NCBI RefSeq assembly: GCF_003600625.1
Contig: NZ_CP032489.1
Coordinates: 2,170,001 to 2,234,000, forward strand
DNA: 64,000 nt
Direction: 5' to 3'
DNA from: Arachidicoccus soli
GTDB lineage: Bacteria; Bacteroidota; Bacteroidia; Chitinophagales; Chitinophagaceae
Part shown: in pieces, positions 9,260-19,363 of the stretch
How positions within the stretch are numbered: position 1 is the first letter of the stretch
How the letters are laid out: each line of letters starts with the position of its first letter
Translations under genes and position numbers: made by a program
The notes under the pieces: model-generated
Database searches by the model: none
Told to the model about the DNA's origin: nothing
Seen by the model: the letters and a program-made list of their open reading frames with translations, nothing else

Positions 9260-10213
9260 TTATAAGTCCATCGCACATCTAAACCCTAAATTAGACGCAG
9301 AGCTATCGGAAGTATTTGAAGAACGTGCCGCAACTCTGTATCTATTGCAATAAGATTTATGGCAAAGAAAAGATCCTCCACGCATCACTTTAGTTTCTCC
9401 TTTCACCGGGCCTTTAGGATTTTCTATTGTTCCATTAATATGAAAAGTAGCGCTAAACCAATCACTACACCATTCCCATACATTGCCCGCAACATTGTAG
9501 AGTCCAAAATCATTGGGCTTAAAACTATCTACAGGTGCTGTGCCCAAAAAGCCATCCTCTAAACTATTATATTCGGGAAAAGAGCCTTGCCAAATATTAC
9601 AACGATGTTCACCATCTGGTGTTAACTCATTCCCCCAAGGATACTTATTTTGGACCAAACTACCCCTTGCAGCATATTCCCATTCGGCTTCAGTAGGCAA
9701 TCTTTTAGCCGCCCATTGGCAATAAGTCATAGCATCATTCCAAGACACGTGTACCACGGGGTGGTTCATTCTATCATTAATATGACTATCTGGGCCCTCC
9801 GGCTGATTCCATCTTGCACCAGGAATTACACACCACCAAGGTGCATTTGCTGCCACCTGCGGATCCGTATTTTTTATTTTTTCGGAAAGAAGTCCATCAA
9901 AAACGAATGACCATTCATATTTTTCTGCATCAGTTATATATCCTGTTGCCTGAATGAACTCCTGAAACTGTAGGTTAGTCACTGCTGTTGGGGATATATA
10001 AAAAGGCTTTAGTTTTATTGCTCTTATTGGCCCTTCTCCATCAGCAAGAAACCCTTCTTCATCTTCCGTCCCCATTAAAAAACTACCTCCCGGCAACGGT
10101 ATCATATTATTATTGTTGACTGGCTTTGGCACCACATCTAATTTAGTGGGCGCTAAAGGATTTTCCGATCCACGCGAAGCTGTACAACAAGCTGGTTGAT
10201 TTTTATTTTCCAT
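9260..10213 (-). CDS. Formylglycine-generating enzyme (aerobic sulfatase-maturating enzyme)
   Basis: This 317-residue protein has the full FGE/SUMF1 fold: IPLPGGSFLMGT at about 38-50, VTNLQFQEFI, NHPVVHVSWNDAMTYCQWA, RLPTEAEWEYAARG, the NVAGNVWEWCSDW block, and VMRGGSFLCHKSYCNRYR with the copper-binding/catalytic cysteine pair Cys284 and Cys289. Many FGE-sulfatase-domain proteins lack this pair, so this looks like a true maturase. It converts the cysteine of the CxPSR/CxPTR motif in sulfatases to formylglycine. All four full-length sulfatases in the window carry that motif. There is no clear signal peptide; the short N-terminal ACCTASR segment is cysteine-rich. It lies directly downstream of a sulfatase gene. 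Confidence 0.93.
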   Translation of the reverse strand: MENKNQPACCTASRGSENPLAPTKLDVVPKPVNNNNMIPLPGGSFLMGTEDEEGFLADGEGPIRAIKLKPFYISPTAVTNLQFQEFIQATGYITDAEKYEWSFVFDGLLSEKIKNTDPQVAANAPWWCVIPGARWNQPEGPDSHINDRMNHPVVHVSWNDAMTYCQWAAKRLPTEAEWEYAARGSLVQNKYPWGNELTPDGEHRCNIWQGSFPEYNSLEDGFLGTAPVDSFKPNDFGLYNVAGNVWEWCSDWFSATFHINGTIENPKGPVKGETKVMRGGSFLCHKSYCNRYRVAARSSNTSDSSASNLGFRCAMDL

Positions 10214-10363
10214 TGAGATAGATAAAAGTATAAAAATGATTTAAGTGTACAAATACAATAAAGAAAATCAGATTCGATGGATGATTAATGATCAATAAAG
10301 TATCCATTCCTTATTTGCGCATAAATATAAAAATTATGCTTTACCTATAATGCATATTGACTT

Positions 10364-11983
10364 TTACATCACATCTGGATCCTTATAAGGCGACCAATAA
10401 TTATGTGTATCTCCTCTGTAAATATATCTATTTCTGGGAAGTGGTAAGGGATCCTGCGTTCGCAACTCCCAGGCCATCATGTCCTGCAACAGTTCCATCT
10501 TTTTACTTTCATATTTTTTGTCTTGAAACAAATCATTTATTTCTCCTTTGTCTTTTGCTAGATGATACATGCGTCCATTGCCTTGCATGTCATACTCTAA
10601 TTTCCATTCATCTTTTCTCAACATTCTTAATGTTCCGCTTTGGGAATAACTGTTCAGTTCGTCAAATTCATTCTTTCCTTTAGCAAGGCATCCTTCCTTA
10701 TAAGGATCTAACTGATGTACACTCGTATAGTCACGTCCTCCAAAGCCTTGTTGTACTATAATACTGGAGAACTCTGCCTTTGGATAATCTTTCCCTTGCA
10801 GCAGCGGCCATAGGCTACGCCCTATAACCCCATCAGGCAATTCCTGTCCGATAATATCACAGATCGTGGGCAGTATATCTATATTGGAGACGTGGGCATT
10901 ATGGGGCGCTTTGTTTTTTGATATCTTAGGGCCGTGCCAAACCATTGGAATCCGAGTTAAACATTCAGGTACCCCAGCTCCTTTTTTGATTAATCCATAT
11001 TCCCCTGTATAATCCCCATGGTCGGCAACAAATAGAAAGATCGTATTTTCATACAATGCTTCCTGTTTCAAAAAATCGAAAAAACGTTTCATTTGGTCGT
11101 CGATCAATCGAAGCATTCCATAATAATTACTCCGTATTCTTGGAATATGTTTTTCATAATCACCATAACCCATTTTTTCCAGTTGATGCTGCATCTTTAG
11201 CTTCTTTCCCTTTACTTTCAAATCTGCTTCTCCTGCAGCCATTGGTGGAAGCTTATCTGGTGGAAACATTGAAAAATAGGGCTCTGCAACCTCATAAGGA
11301 TTATGCGGTTCGGGAATAGAAATATAAAGAAAAAAGGGGTCTTCTTTTCCCTTTAGTGTTTTTATCCAACCGATTCCATCTGAAACAATTCTTGCAGGCT
11401 GTTCCATCTCTGCAGCAAATGGTGCAGCTTTAAAATCTGCATAAAAATGCGTACCGCGTAAGTATTTATTTACCTCTTTAAGCTGAGGGTCATCTACCTG
11501 AGGTTCTCCAAGATGAGAATATGTTTTGAAATAATCAAATTTCTCCGGATGTAAATGCATAAAGGAATGTTCCGTTTTACCTACAATACCCGTCTTATAT
11601 TTTTGTTCATTCAATACATCAATAAGACTTTTGGAATAGGTCGCATCTTGTATATTCCAATTGGACCTTACACGCGTCGCATTGGGTGTGCGGCCTGTTA
11701 ACATAGCCGTCCGACTGGGAACACAGGCAGGAAAAGCACAATAAGACTTGTCAAACCATGTACCATTCTCCGCCAAGCTATCTATAAAAGGCATCGTGTC
11801 CAACCCAAAACCTTCTCGCTTACAGGCATCGGCACGTAGTTGGTCACATAAGACCAAGACAATATTGGGCTTCTTTTGCGGAGCACTATATTTAGAAAAG
11901 GATTTTAGCCCTTTTGGAACAAACGGTGTCAACCCTAAAATACCTAAACGCTCTAATGCAGCTTTGCGCGTAATATTATCCAT
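10364..11983 (-). CDS. Type I sulfatase (full-length copy of a duplicated gene)
   Basis: This 539-residue alkaline-phosphatase-fold sulfatase has the metal-binding CDQLRAD block near residue 46, the maturation motif ACVPSRTAMLTGR with the formylglycine Cys87, GIVGKTEH, and FLFVADHGDYTGEYGLIKKG for the second metal-site aspartate and histidine. The start has a weakly Tat-like stretch (NITRKAALERLGILG) rather than a plain signal peptide. It hydrolyses sulfate esters on the PUL glycan after maturation by the adjacent FGE. From 10353 to 11304 its DNA is almost identical to 41960-42911, which is a truncated copy. Its context places it between FGE and the GH105-type gene. Confidence 0.9.
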   Translation of the reverse strand: MDNITRKAALERLGILGLTPFVPKGLKSFSKYSAPQKKPNIVLVLCDQLRADACKREGFGLDTMPFIDSLAENGTWFDKSYCAFPACVPSRTAMLTGRTPNATRVRSNWNIQDATYSKSLIDVLNEQKYKTGIVGKTEHSFMHLHPEKFDYFKTYSHLGEPQVDDPQLKEVNKYLRGTHFYADFKAAPFAAEMEQPARIVSDGIGWIKTLKGKEDPFFLYISIPEPHNPYEVAEPYFSMFPPDKLPPMAAGEADLKVKGKKLKMQHQLEKMGYGDYEKHIPRIRSNYYGMLRLIDDQMKRFFDFLKQEALYENTIFLFVADHGDYTGEYGLIKKGAGVPECLTRIPMVWHGPKISKNKAPHNAHVSNIDILPTICDIIGQELPDGVIGRSLWPLLQGKDYPKAEFSSIIVQQGFGGRDYTSVHQLDPYKEGCLAKGKNEFDELNSYSQSGTLRMLRKDEWKLEYDMQGNGRMYHLAKDKGEINDLFQDKKYESKKMELLQDMMAWELRTQDPLPLPRNRYIYRGDTHNYWSPYKDPDVM

Positions 11984-12078
11984 GATATTTTTAGTTTATT
12001 TTCAATCTAAGGAACATTAGGATATTTTAAATCATTAGGAAATCTTGCGATTAGCATCTACTATCTTACCCTAAATAC

Positions 12079-13221
12079 TTAACGAAGGAGCGCTGTTGCA
12101 CACCATAACAAAGGAGCCTGGCCGTGTAAGTCGCCAGTATTCTTTTTTCTATTGAGGTAATACTGCCGGTCATTTTTCTTATTGGTTCCTTCGCATACGT
12201 TACGAATATTATTATTATCGATATAACTAATCAATGCCAACCAAGCTTTTCTAGCGGCCGGCCCATAGGTATCCTTATCAAGCCAGCCTTCTTTTACACC
12301 TGTTATGAATGCATAGGTAAACATACCAGTAGCAGAAGTCTCCTCCCAAGCAGTAGCATCATCAACCAACTGCCGCCACATGCCAGTAGGCGCCTGATAT
12401 TTTAATAAAGCTTGCATCATCGAGCGATACCCCTTTAGAATTCTTGGACGGTCGGGAGAATTTTTAGGTAAGACTCGAAGCATTTCTGTCATACCAACAG
12501 CCATCCATCCATTACCTCGCCCCCAGAAAAAGGGTACATCCGGGGCGTGATAAAATAGACCGTTAGGTTGTTGTAATGAATCTAGATAATGTGTCATTTC
12601 TTTAGCCGCACGATGAAGATATATCTTCTTACCTGTTGTGAGATATGCCTGAGTCTGAAGCGAAGTAATCATATACATATCATCAATCCACATACGGGTT
12701 TCCCAAGAAAAGCCTTTTTTATAATAATAGTAAGAAGTTGGCGTAGCCTTTTTGCCAAAGGGCTTTCCCCATTGCTTGTCTGCATATGAAGTTGCCAGAT
12801 TCAGATATTTTTTATCATGCGTCTGTCTGTAAAGTGCAAATGGGACAATACCAAATACCGCAAAATCTACATGATCCGGAACAGGCAGCATGCTTGCCCT
12901 ATTCCCTTCAAGGGGTTGAAAGGCATCCGCTAATTCTTGCTGTAAAGTTTTGTCTTTAGTTATGGCAGCAAATTCTAAGGAGCCAAACCAAGTAATAGTT
13001 ACCGGATAATGAACATAATGTGGCGGTTTATCTTGAATCAAAAAACTGTTCAATGTACCAACAAAGTGATCGGCAATTCGTTTACCAATCTCTTGAGGAG
13101 AATCTCCTTTGGGGAAATTTTTCAAATAGTCCCTACTTTTTTGGGCAGGTAACTGTGTAAAAGCAAAGCAGCATATTATTACTGACAACTCTATAATTCT
13201 TTTTTTTCGCATAAGAATCAT
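12079..13221 (-). CDS. GH105/GH88-type unsaturated glycuronyl hydrolase
   Basis: This 380-residue protein has an N-terminal signal peptide (to about LPAQ, residue 27). It has the alpha6/alpha6-barrel signatures of GH105/GH88: DHVDFAVFGIVPFALYRQT, ETRMWIDDMYMIT with the likely catalytic Asp180/181, FYHAPDVPFFWGRGNGWMAVGM, and WEETSATGMFTYAFITGVK. These enzymes remove the unsaturated uronic acid left at the end of oligosaccharides by polysaccharide lyases. No lyase is visible in the window, so a lyase is either encoded beyond the left edge or supplied elsewhere. The gene is followed by the sulfatase at 10364, 95 bp away. The fold is well supported; GH105 versus GH88 is less so. Confidence 0.85.
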   Translation of the reverse strand: MILMRKKRIIELSVIICCFAFTQLPAQKSRDYLKNFPKGDSPQEIGKRIADHFVGTLNSFLIQDKPPHYVHYPVTITWFGSLEFAAITKDKTLQQELADAFQPLEGNRASMLPVPDHVDFAVFGIVPFALYRQTHDKKYLNLATSYADKQWGKPFGKKATPTSYYYYKKGFSWETRMWIDDMYMITSLQTQAYLTTGKKIYLHRAAKEMTHYLDSLQQPNGLFYHAPDVPFFWGRGNGWMAVGMTEMLRVLPKNSPDRPRILKGYRSMMQALLKYQAPTGMWRQLVDDATAWEETSATGMFTYAFITGVKEGWLDKDTYGPAARKAWLALISYIDNNNIRNVCEGTNKKNDRQYYLNRKKNTGDLHGQAPLLWCATALLR

Positions 13222-13412
13222 TATTTTAACTTTTGTAAATTATAATACTTCGTGAACAACCTATTTTCAAATCTTTATTTTGTAAGCTATGGACAACTAT
13301 TTTAACTCCATGAAGCATCCTATATAAAATAAAGAATTCACGCATCCTATAATTTGGTTTATTCTTTTAAACACTTTTCCAAACTTTTATTTAATTACCA
13401 CTGGAGTTATTT

Positions 13413-13442
13413 GTTCGGCATATCCTGTCTAATATGCCGAAC
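13413..13442 (-). terminator. Perfect 11-bp hairpin downstream of susD
   Basis: GTTCGGCATAT (13413-13423) and ATATGCCGAAC (13432-13442) form a perfect 11-bp stem with an 8-base loop. It lies 43 bp after the susD stop and about 190 bp before the GH105-type gene. There is no long U-run on the minus strand, so it may act as a weak terminator or as an RNA-stabilising structure that separates the levels of SusCD from those of the downstream enzymes. A second pair of GCATCCTATA repeats lies at 13315 and 13342. Confidence 0.55.
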
Positions 13443-13484
13443 GAGTTCAGACCTTTTCACTTTCCAAGACCTCTACTTAGGTCA

Positions 13485-15371
13485 TTACCATCCGTAATTC
13501 TGCACAAGGTTAGTATTTTTATCTATCTCAATTTGAGGAATAGGAAATAAATAATCTTTTTTTGTAAATGTCCTGTTTTGAATTATCACAGTTTTATAAA
13601 ACACTGCTGCTCCTGCGGCTTGACTATTTACATCTAAACCTGTAGAAGCCAATTCCGCCTGACTTGGCTGAGAATTCAACCCATACATAGGACCGTTATC
13701 GACTTGGGTGCCAATCAACCATCTGCGAACATCCCAAAACCGATGATTTTCAAAGGCAAATTCCACCCGCCATTCATTATGAATTCGCGCACGCATCCCA
13801 TCCTTTGTATTATCATTTGAAATAATGGGTAAAGCCGGCATAGAGACTCTTGCCCTTACCTGATTTACCGCATCAAACACATCTTGGGTCGGCGCATCTT
13901 CGTATTCATTCATAGCTTCGGCATAAGCTAAAAGAATTTCCGGATATCTAAAAATAGGATAATTCCTGTTTGCGTTTCCACTCGAGGTTTTGGTATTTAC
14001 TCTTGGGTCGCACCATTTTCTCCATCCATATCCAGTTACATTATTTGTACCAGATTTAGGCCAACCGTCACTCGCACCATTTGCACTTCCATAGTAAGAA
14101 TAGATAGTAGTTCTCGGATGGCTAGCAGAATCCCAATATTCTCCATTAAACATAACAGTTGCATAAAAACGGGGATCCCTGTTTTTATACATATTAGATA
14201 TATTTTTCACACTTCTAAATGCCTTCCCATCCCATAATTTACCATTCCAAAAACCAGTAGAATCATAACCTGAATTAGGATCTGTGATCGGTAAACCATT
14301 GCTCATTTCATAAGTATCTACAAAGTTTTGAAAAACGCTCAATTTACCATGCGCCTTCCAAGCTTTTGAATCCTTTCCATTTGGTAAATAGTTAGACTCG
14401 ACCGTTCTGGTGGCACTAAACATTTTTGGCAAAATCGTTTCATTGTATTCTCTCGAATAAAACAATTGTGCGTAATTATCTATAGGGTTACCAGGGTCAG
14501 GGTTGTATAAGGAATATATACCAAGATCCATTACCGCTTTAGCAGCATCTGCTGCAGCTTTCCATTTGTTCTTATCATAGGTCTGTGAAAAGAGTTGCGT
14601 CCCATCAGGATTTTTGACGCTAGCATACATTGTATTACCATTGAATAATGGGCTAGCCGCATATAGCAATGTGATTGCTTTTAAGGTTAATGCGGCCCCC
14701 TTTGTTATTCTACCAACCTCACTTGGGTTATCCGAATATGAAAGGGGTAGTACAGCAGCTGCAGCATCACATTCTGAAGTGATAAATTTTACAACAGAAT
14801 CCACCGGGCTTCTCATTATATTTAACACATCTGTAGATTCACTAACATCATAAGATTTCTTTACAAGTGGAACCGCTCCGTACCTTCTCAATAATTCAAA
14901 ATAGATCATTGCCCTTAGAAATCTGGTATCGGCTTTATAACCTGGAATACGAGACGAATAATAGTCCTTTTTATCATCCGGAATCTTAGCATTATCAATA
15001 TTCTCTAAGAGAATATTTGCTAATCTGATGTTCTGATAGGAAGGTGTCCAATTTCCCAATGCATTACTTACAGGACTCCAACCACCTGAATTAAAGGATA
15101 ATTCTACAGGACTTTCCCAATGGTTCATGCATTCATCTGTACAAGCATCTAATAATGCACCATTGTATCCTCCGGTTTCTAAAAGACCAAAATCCTGTAT
15201 GGTATTACCATATAAATTTGCCCATATTAATTCAGCATTTGCAATATTCCCTAGAACATCAGCACTAGAAATTGTTTCCGATGGGACTACATTAAGGTAT
15301 TTTTCACATCCATAGAAAGATACACTCCCACATAGAAGAAGAAAAATAGCTATTATCTTATATTTTTTCAT
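13485..15371 (-). CDS. susD: SusD/RagB-type outer-membrane glycan-binding lipoprotein
   Basis: This 628-residue lipoprotein has a signal peptide with the lipobox ending at Cys22 (SFYGC). It has the typical start of SusD mature proteins (EKYLNVVPSETIS), TPR-like helices including RFLRAMIYFELLRRYGAVPLV, and the C-terminal family blocks YPIFRYPEILLAYAEAMNE, VNQVRARVSMP and WRVEFAFENHRFWDVRRW. It caps the SusC transporter at the cell surface and binds glycan. The gene follows susC at 15426 with 54 bp between them, the usual SusC-SusD order. Its binding specificity cannot be read from the sequence. Confidence 0.95.
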   Translation of the reverse strand: MKKYKIIAIFLLLCGSVSFYGCEKYLNVVPSETISSADVLGNIANAELIWANLYGNTIQDFGLLETGGYNGALLDACTDECMNHWESPVELSFNSGGWSPVSNALGNWTPSYQNIRLANILLENIDNAKIPDDKKDYYSSRIPGYKADTRFLRAMIYFELLRRYGAVPLVKKSYDVSESTDVLNIMRSPVDSVVKFITSECDAAAAVLPLSYSDNPSEVGRITKGAALTLKAITLLYAASPLFNGNTMYASVKNPDGTQLFSQTYDKNKWKAAADAAKAVMDLGIYSLYNPDPGNPIDNYAQLFYSREYNETILPKMFSATRTVESNYLPNGKDSKAWKAHGKLSVFQNFVDTYEMSNGLPITDPNSGYDSTGFWNGKLWDGKAFRSVKNISNMYKNRDPRFYATVMFNGEYWDSASHPRTTIYSYYGSANGASDGWPKSGTNNVTGYGWRKWCDPRVNTKTSSGNANRNYPIFRYPEILLAYAEAMNEYEDAPTQDVFDAVNQVRARVSMPALPIISNDNTKDGMRARIHNEWRVEFAFENHRFWDVRRWLIGTQVDNGPMYGLNSQPSQAELASTGLDVNSQAAGAAVFYKTVIIQNRTFTKKDYLFPIPQIEIDKNTNLVQNYGW

Positions 15372-15425
15372 AATTAAAATGATTTATTGTTGTATCCTTA
15401 GATAATTTTTTAAAGCCTACAAAAT

Positions 15426-18400
15426 TTAAAAAGTGAAATTGATACCCGCATTAATAACTTTTTGTTGCGGATAGGTACCCGTTCCCCCGTTCGCAATTTC
15501 CGGATCAAAGATTTTCAATTTATCCCATGTAAGTAGATTAATGCCATTTACGAAAATGCGAGCTTTTTTAATACCCATTCTTTTCATCCAAATTTCTGGG
15601 AGGCTATATCCTAATTCAACAGTTTTAAGTCTCAAATAATTACCCGAACGCAACCAAAAAGTAGATGATTGTTGATTATTCGTGTTTACTTGTGATGACA
15701 TACGAGGGAATTCGTAATTACGATCTGGATTAGATGCAACCCAATGATTATTAATAACATCCTCCAATACACCTGAAAAACGAGCAAAGGGAAAAATACC
15801 ACTTCCTATCGTCATCAGTGAGCCACCAAGCCCTGATTGAAAAAAGACACTTACATCTACATTACTATAGTGATAAGAAAGGCTAAGTCCCATTATTGTT
15901 GTGGGGTTCGTCACACCAGGAATATATCCTTGATCTAAATTATTGATAACACCATCTCCATTTAAGTCTTTATACTTAATATCTCCAGGTTGTATGGTAC
16001 CTCCAAAAAAAGATTGATCCGGACTAGATGCAATATCTGCAGCATCTTTAAATAAACCAAGAGCAGTATATCCTTGATGCTGTCCTATCTGTGTACCAGT
16101 CGTAGCTTGCCATTCACGTCCTGTATATTGGGGTTCAGAATAATATATTATCTTATTCTTTGCATAAGAAGCATTAAATCTGATATCATAGCCTTGTTTC
16201 CCAAAATTTTTGCGATGATCAATGGAAAATTCGAAACCATGATTGTTAATGATACCTCCATTTGTAGGAGGGACATCCATTAATCCAAGATCTGCAGGAA
16301 TTAATTGTGAGGTCAGTAAAATATTGGTTCTGTGATCCCAGAAATAATCTGCCGTTAAAGATAGCGCATTCTTCCAGAGAGACAAATCCAGCCCAATATT
16401 TGCATTTTTAGATTTTTCCCAAGTAATTCCAGGATTCCCGGTCTGAACTTCTTGTGCTCCTGCATAGCTATTACCATCATAGTTTTGTCCGAATTTATAG
16501 CCACTAGCAGTAATGGTCCAAGTTGATAAATATAAGAACCTGCTTCCTCCAATTTGATCATTACCTACAACACCAAAGGATCCTCTTAATTTTAAATTAT
16601 CAATGAAATCGAATGTTGAGTTATCCGCTATAAATTTTTCTTTTGAGACAACCCACCCTGCCGATACGGCTGGGAAAAAACCTAAACGATGGCCCGGTGC
16701 AAAGTTCTCAGACCCATTATATCCTCCGTTCAATTCCAATAAGTATCTGTTGTTATAATTGTAAGACACACGTCCTACTAAACCATCATATTTATAAGGC
16801 AACCCCAAAATTGCATTAGCTTGTCCACTACTTATAGCATCAAAAAAACTCGATTGATTGTATACCATTACAGCGTGCACTGAATGTTTTCCAAAATTTC
16901 TATCATAGTTTAAATAGTATTCTAAAGTTGTTCTACGATGACCATTTGCAGTAATATTATAACTCAAGGTTCCATCTCCTTGTCTTAAAGTTTGATAAGT
17001 TCCATTAGCAGCTAGATCTGTTACTGTGTCCGCAAGAATCCCTGGCAATAGCCCATATTGATAAGCTGAACCACTCAATGATCGATCAACATTTCTATAA
17101 TTTAAGTTATCGAAAGACATACGCACACGAGTGCTTAATCCTTTCACTAATGAACTCATATCCCACTTAAACCCAGCGGTGGATTGTAGTGTAGTTTCAA
17201 AATTTCTTTGATATCCAGAATTAACCAATAAATCATAAGGCGATGTTACAGATGGCATACCTGGAACGGATCCATCAGGATTCGTTAATGGGAAGTACCA
17301 TGAAGGCGTCTGTTTTATGTCACCAAATATACTACTCGCAGAAGTGCCTGGATAATTCCTGTCACGCACAATTGCACCTAAATTCAATTCCATGGTTAAG
17401 CTCTTCGTAATCTGTAAATCAATATTTGAGCGAAAGTTATATTTATTTGTAACAGCTTGAATATCGTATTGTTTTATCTGATCTTCAAAATTATACAAGC
17501 CATTTTGTTTCAAATAAGACATTGATACGAAATACTTGGCGAAATTGGTTCCCCCAGATACGTTCAAGTTGCCTTGCGTTAAATAAGAATAAGGCTTCAA
17601 CATTACATCCTCCCAATCTACATTTGGATAAAGATATTGGTAGGCCGGATGAGTCCTATCTTTATATAAGTTCAATACAGAATCGGTATATGGGTTTGTC
17701 ATTCCATCATTTACCAACCCCTCACCATATAATTTCAAAGCATCATAAGAATCTGCATATTTTGGTAATCTGGTTGGAGATTGCCAGCCATTCTGTGCGG
17801 TAAAACTTATCGAAGGAGTAGCATTCGTACCTCTTCGGGTTGTCACCAAAATAACACCATTTGCTCCTTTTATACCATAAATAGCGGTGGAAGCAGCATC
17901 TTTTAAAATAGTAATGTCTGATATTTCATTCGGATCTAAATTTGAAAAGTCTCTCTGTATACCATCTACCAATACAAGAGGAGCGTTACTACCTGTAGTA
18001 CCCAACCCTCTTATATATAAATTGGCTCCATCAGCGCCAGGCTCTCCACTATTTTGAATGGTAATCAAACCGGGTAACCTTCCAGCCAGTGCATTGCTGA
18101 GATTTGCAACGGGGCTTTGCAAAAGTTCTTTCTGACTTACAGAAGAGATCGCACCAGTAATATCCAATTTTCTTTGAGTGCCGTATCCAACGACAACCAC
18201 ATCATTTAGAGAACTATCCGCTATCTCTTTTAGTTTAACAGTTATATTTTTCTCTGCTCCTAAATAAATATTTTGAGAAAGAAACCCTATATAGGTTACC
18301 CTCACAGTATCCCCATTTTTTGCTTCTAAAGTAAAAGCACCATTTGCATCTGTTAGCGCTCCCTTATTATTCGAGCCAATCACTAAAAGCGAAGCACCTT

Positions 18401-18587
18401 GGATGGCAATACCACTTGAATTTGTTACTTGACCATGGTATATTTCAATTTTATTCTGTGCAAAAGTTTGAATAGAGTACATTGTTAATAAGAGGGGCAA
18501 GCATATTGAGATTAATTTTTTGAGCCACTCAACCTCAGAATAATTTCTTTTATTTTTGTATGTAGGAATATATTTCATATGAATCAA
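15426..18587 (-). CDS. susC: SusC/RagA-type TonB-dependent outer-membrane transporter
   Basis: This 1053-residue TonB-dependent receptor has a signal peptide ending near FAQ, after an unusually long charged lead (about 35 residues before the hydrophobic core). A carboxypeptidase-regulatory-like domain follows at about 48-125 (GQVTNSSGIAIQGASLLVIG). Then come the TonB-box/plug region (VVVVGYGTQRKLDITGAISS, IRGLGTTGSNAPLVLVDGIQ, DITILKDAASTAIYGIKGAN) and a beta-barrel ending in the terminal phenylalanine of NAGINFTF. It imports oligosaccharides with the downstream SusD. An alternative start at the second Met (codon 4) is possible. A long leader region of 1.2 kb precedes it and carries operator-like site B. 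Confidence 0.95.
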   Translation of the reverse strand: MIHMKYIPTYKNKRNYSEVEWLKKLISICLPLLLTMYSIQTFAQNKIEIYHGQVTNSSGIAIQGASLLVIGSNNKGALTDANGAFTLEAKNGDTVRVTYIGFLSQNIYLGAEKNITVKLKEIADSSLNDVVVVGYGTQRKLDITGAISSVSQKELLQSPVANLSNALAGRLPGLITIQNSGEPGADGANLYIRGLGTTGSNAPLVLVDGIQRDFSNLDPNEISDITILKDAASTAIYGIKGANGVILVTTRRGTNATPSISFTAQNGWQSPTRLPKYADSYDALKLYGEGLVNDGMTNPYTDSVLNLYKDRTHPAYQYLYPNVDWEDVMLKPYSYLTQGNLNVSGGTNFAKYFVSMSYLKQNGLYNFEDQIKQYDIQAVTNKYNFRSNIDLQITKSLTMELNLGAIVRDRNYPGTSASSIFGDIKQTPSWYFPLTNPDGSVPGMPSVTSPYDLLVNSGYQRNFETTLQSTAGFKWDMSSLVKGLSTRVRMSFDNLNYRNVDRSLSGSAYQYGLLPGILADTVTDLAANGTYQTLRQGDGTLSYNITANGHRRTTLEYYLNYDRNFGKHSVHAVMVYNQSSFFDAISSGQANAILGLPYKYDGLVGRVSYNYNNRYLLELNGGYNGSENFAPGHRLGFFPAVSAGWVVSKEKFIADNSTFDFIDNLKLRGSFGVVGNDQIGGSRFLYLSTWTITASGYKFGQNYDGNSYAGAQEVQTGNPGITWEKSKNANIGLDLSLWKNALSLTADYFWDHRTNILLTSQLIPADLGLMDVPPTNGGIINNHGFEFSIDHRKNFGKQGYDIRFNASYAKNKIIYYSEPQYTGREWQATTGTQIGQHQGYTALGLFKDAADIASSPDQSFFGGTIQPGDIKYKDLNGDGVINNLDQGYIPGVTNPTTIMGLSLSYHYSNVDVSVFFQSGLGGSLMTIGSGIFPFARFSGVLEDVINNHWVASNPDRNYEFPRMSSQVNTNNQQSSTFWLRSGNYLRLKTVELGYSLPEIWMKRMGIKKARIFVNGINLLTWDKLKIFDPEIANGGTGTYPQQKVINAGINFTF

Positions 18588-18967
18588 TTGAGTTTAAGAC
18601 AACCATTTAATAAACAGCTAATTATTTTATTTTTTTTATTGACTTATGTGTATAAATTTTGATTCCTTATAATTTACCCTATTCCTTCCTAAATGTTTAT
18701 CAATTAGGAAGTAAGGAGAATAGGGATTCTAAGAAGTTTTCTTATTTATATATCTTTGATGCTCTCAAAAATGTTTCCTTTAAAAATGCATTCAGCTCCA
18801 AGATTAGTTCTGAAAAAACTTTCCTTATAGAAGAATTGCATGTTAGCCTGTCGAAACGAGTAATGCTTTTGAATTATTGTCTTTTGACCTTTCCTCATAA
18901 TTTTTAAGAAATATATAAGTAATTCCAGTTTTGACTTTACACTTATTAGGCAAAATCCTCCGGCAAC

Positions 18968-18986
18968 AGGAGGCAAAGAGCCTCCT
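18968..18986. other. Short perfect hairpin AGGAGGC/GCCTCCT
   Basis: A 7-bp perfect stem with a 5-base loop lies about 380 bp upstream of susC. There is no T-run on either side. On the plus strand the arm looks like a Shine-Dalgarno sequence, but no start codon follows in a credible frame. It could be a transcript structure in the susC leader. Confidence 0.3.
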
Positions 18987-19363
18987 AGCATATTTATCAA
19001 ACCCTATCCCTTTTAAATAATTCTTGTATGCAAGAATTTCAACCCTTTCATTTATTTACGACAAACACTTCCTAATATTGAAACACATATCAGCAATCGG
19101 CTCCTTTTTATATTCAATTACATTCTAGATGGTTTCCTGATCAATAACAGTAATCATATAATGACAAATAAAACTTCTAATAAACTAGGTTTTCTTCTTA
19201 CAAAAGGCAGCATAATTTTTTTTTAATTTTAAAAGTTAATTTCAAAAATTTCTTTCCAAAATATTGATCAATCTTAAGATAAAGACCTATTACGTCTTGT
19301 AAATCGAAAATTCTCTGAGGGCCCCTGCTCCATTCAATTTTTCATTCTTTTAACTTAAATACT

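Noticed and set aside
13261-13351. A further copy of the PUL operator-like element upstream of the GH105-type gene
   Set aside because: TTTGTAAG is followed by two GCATCCTATA units, but these are 27 bp apart rather than 21 and the sequence differs. The match is too weak to count.
18659-18907. Plus-strand 82-codon open frame in the susC leader
   Set aside because: No family resemblance, no neighbours in the same direction, and an overlapping open frame on the other strand. Not supported as a gene.
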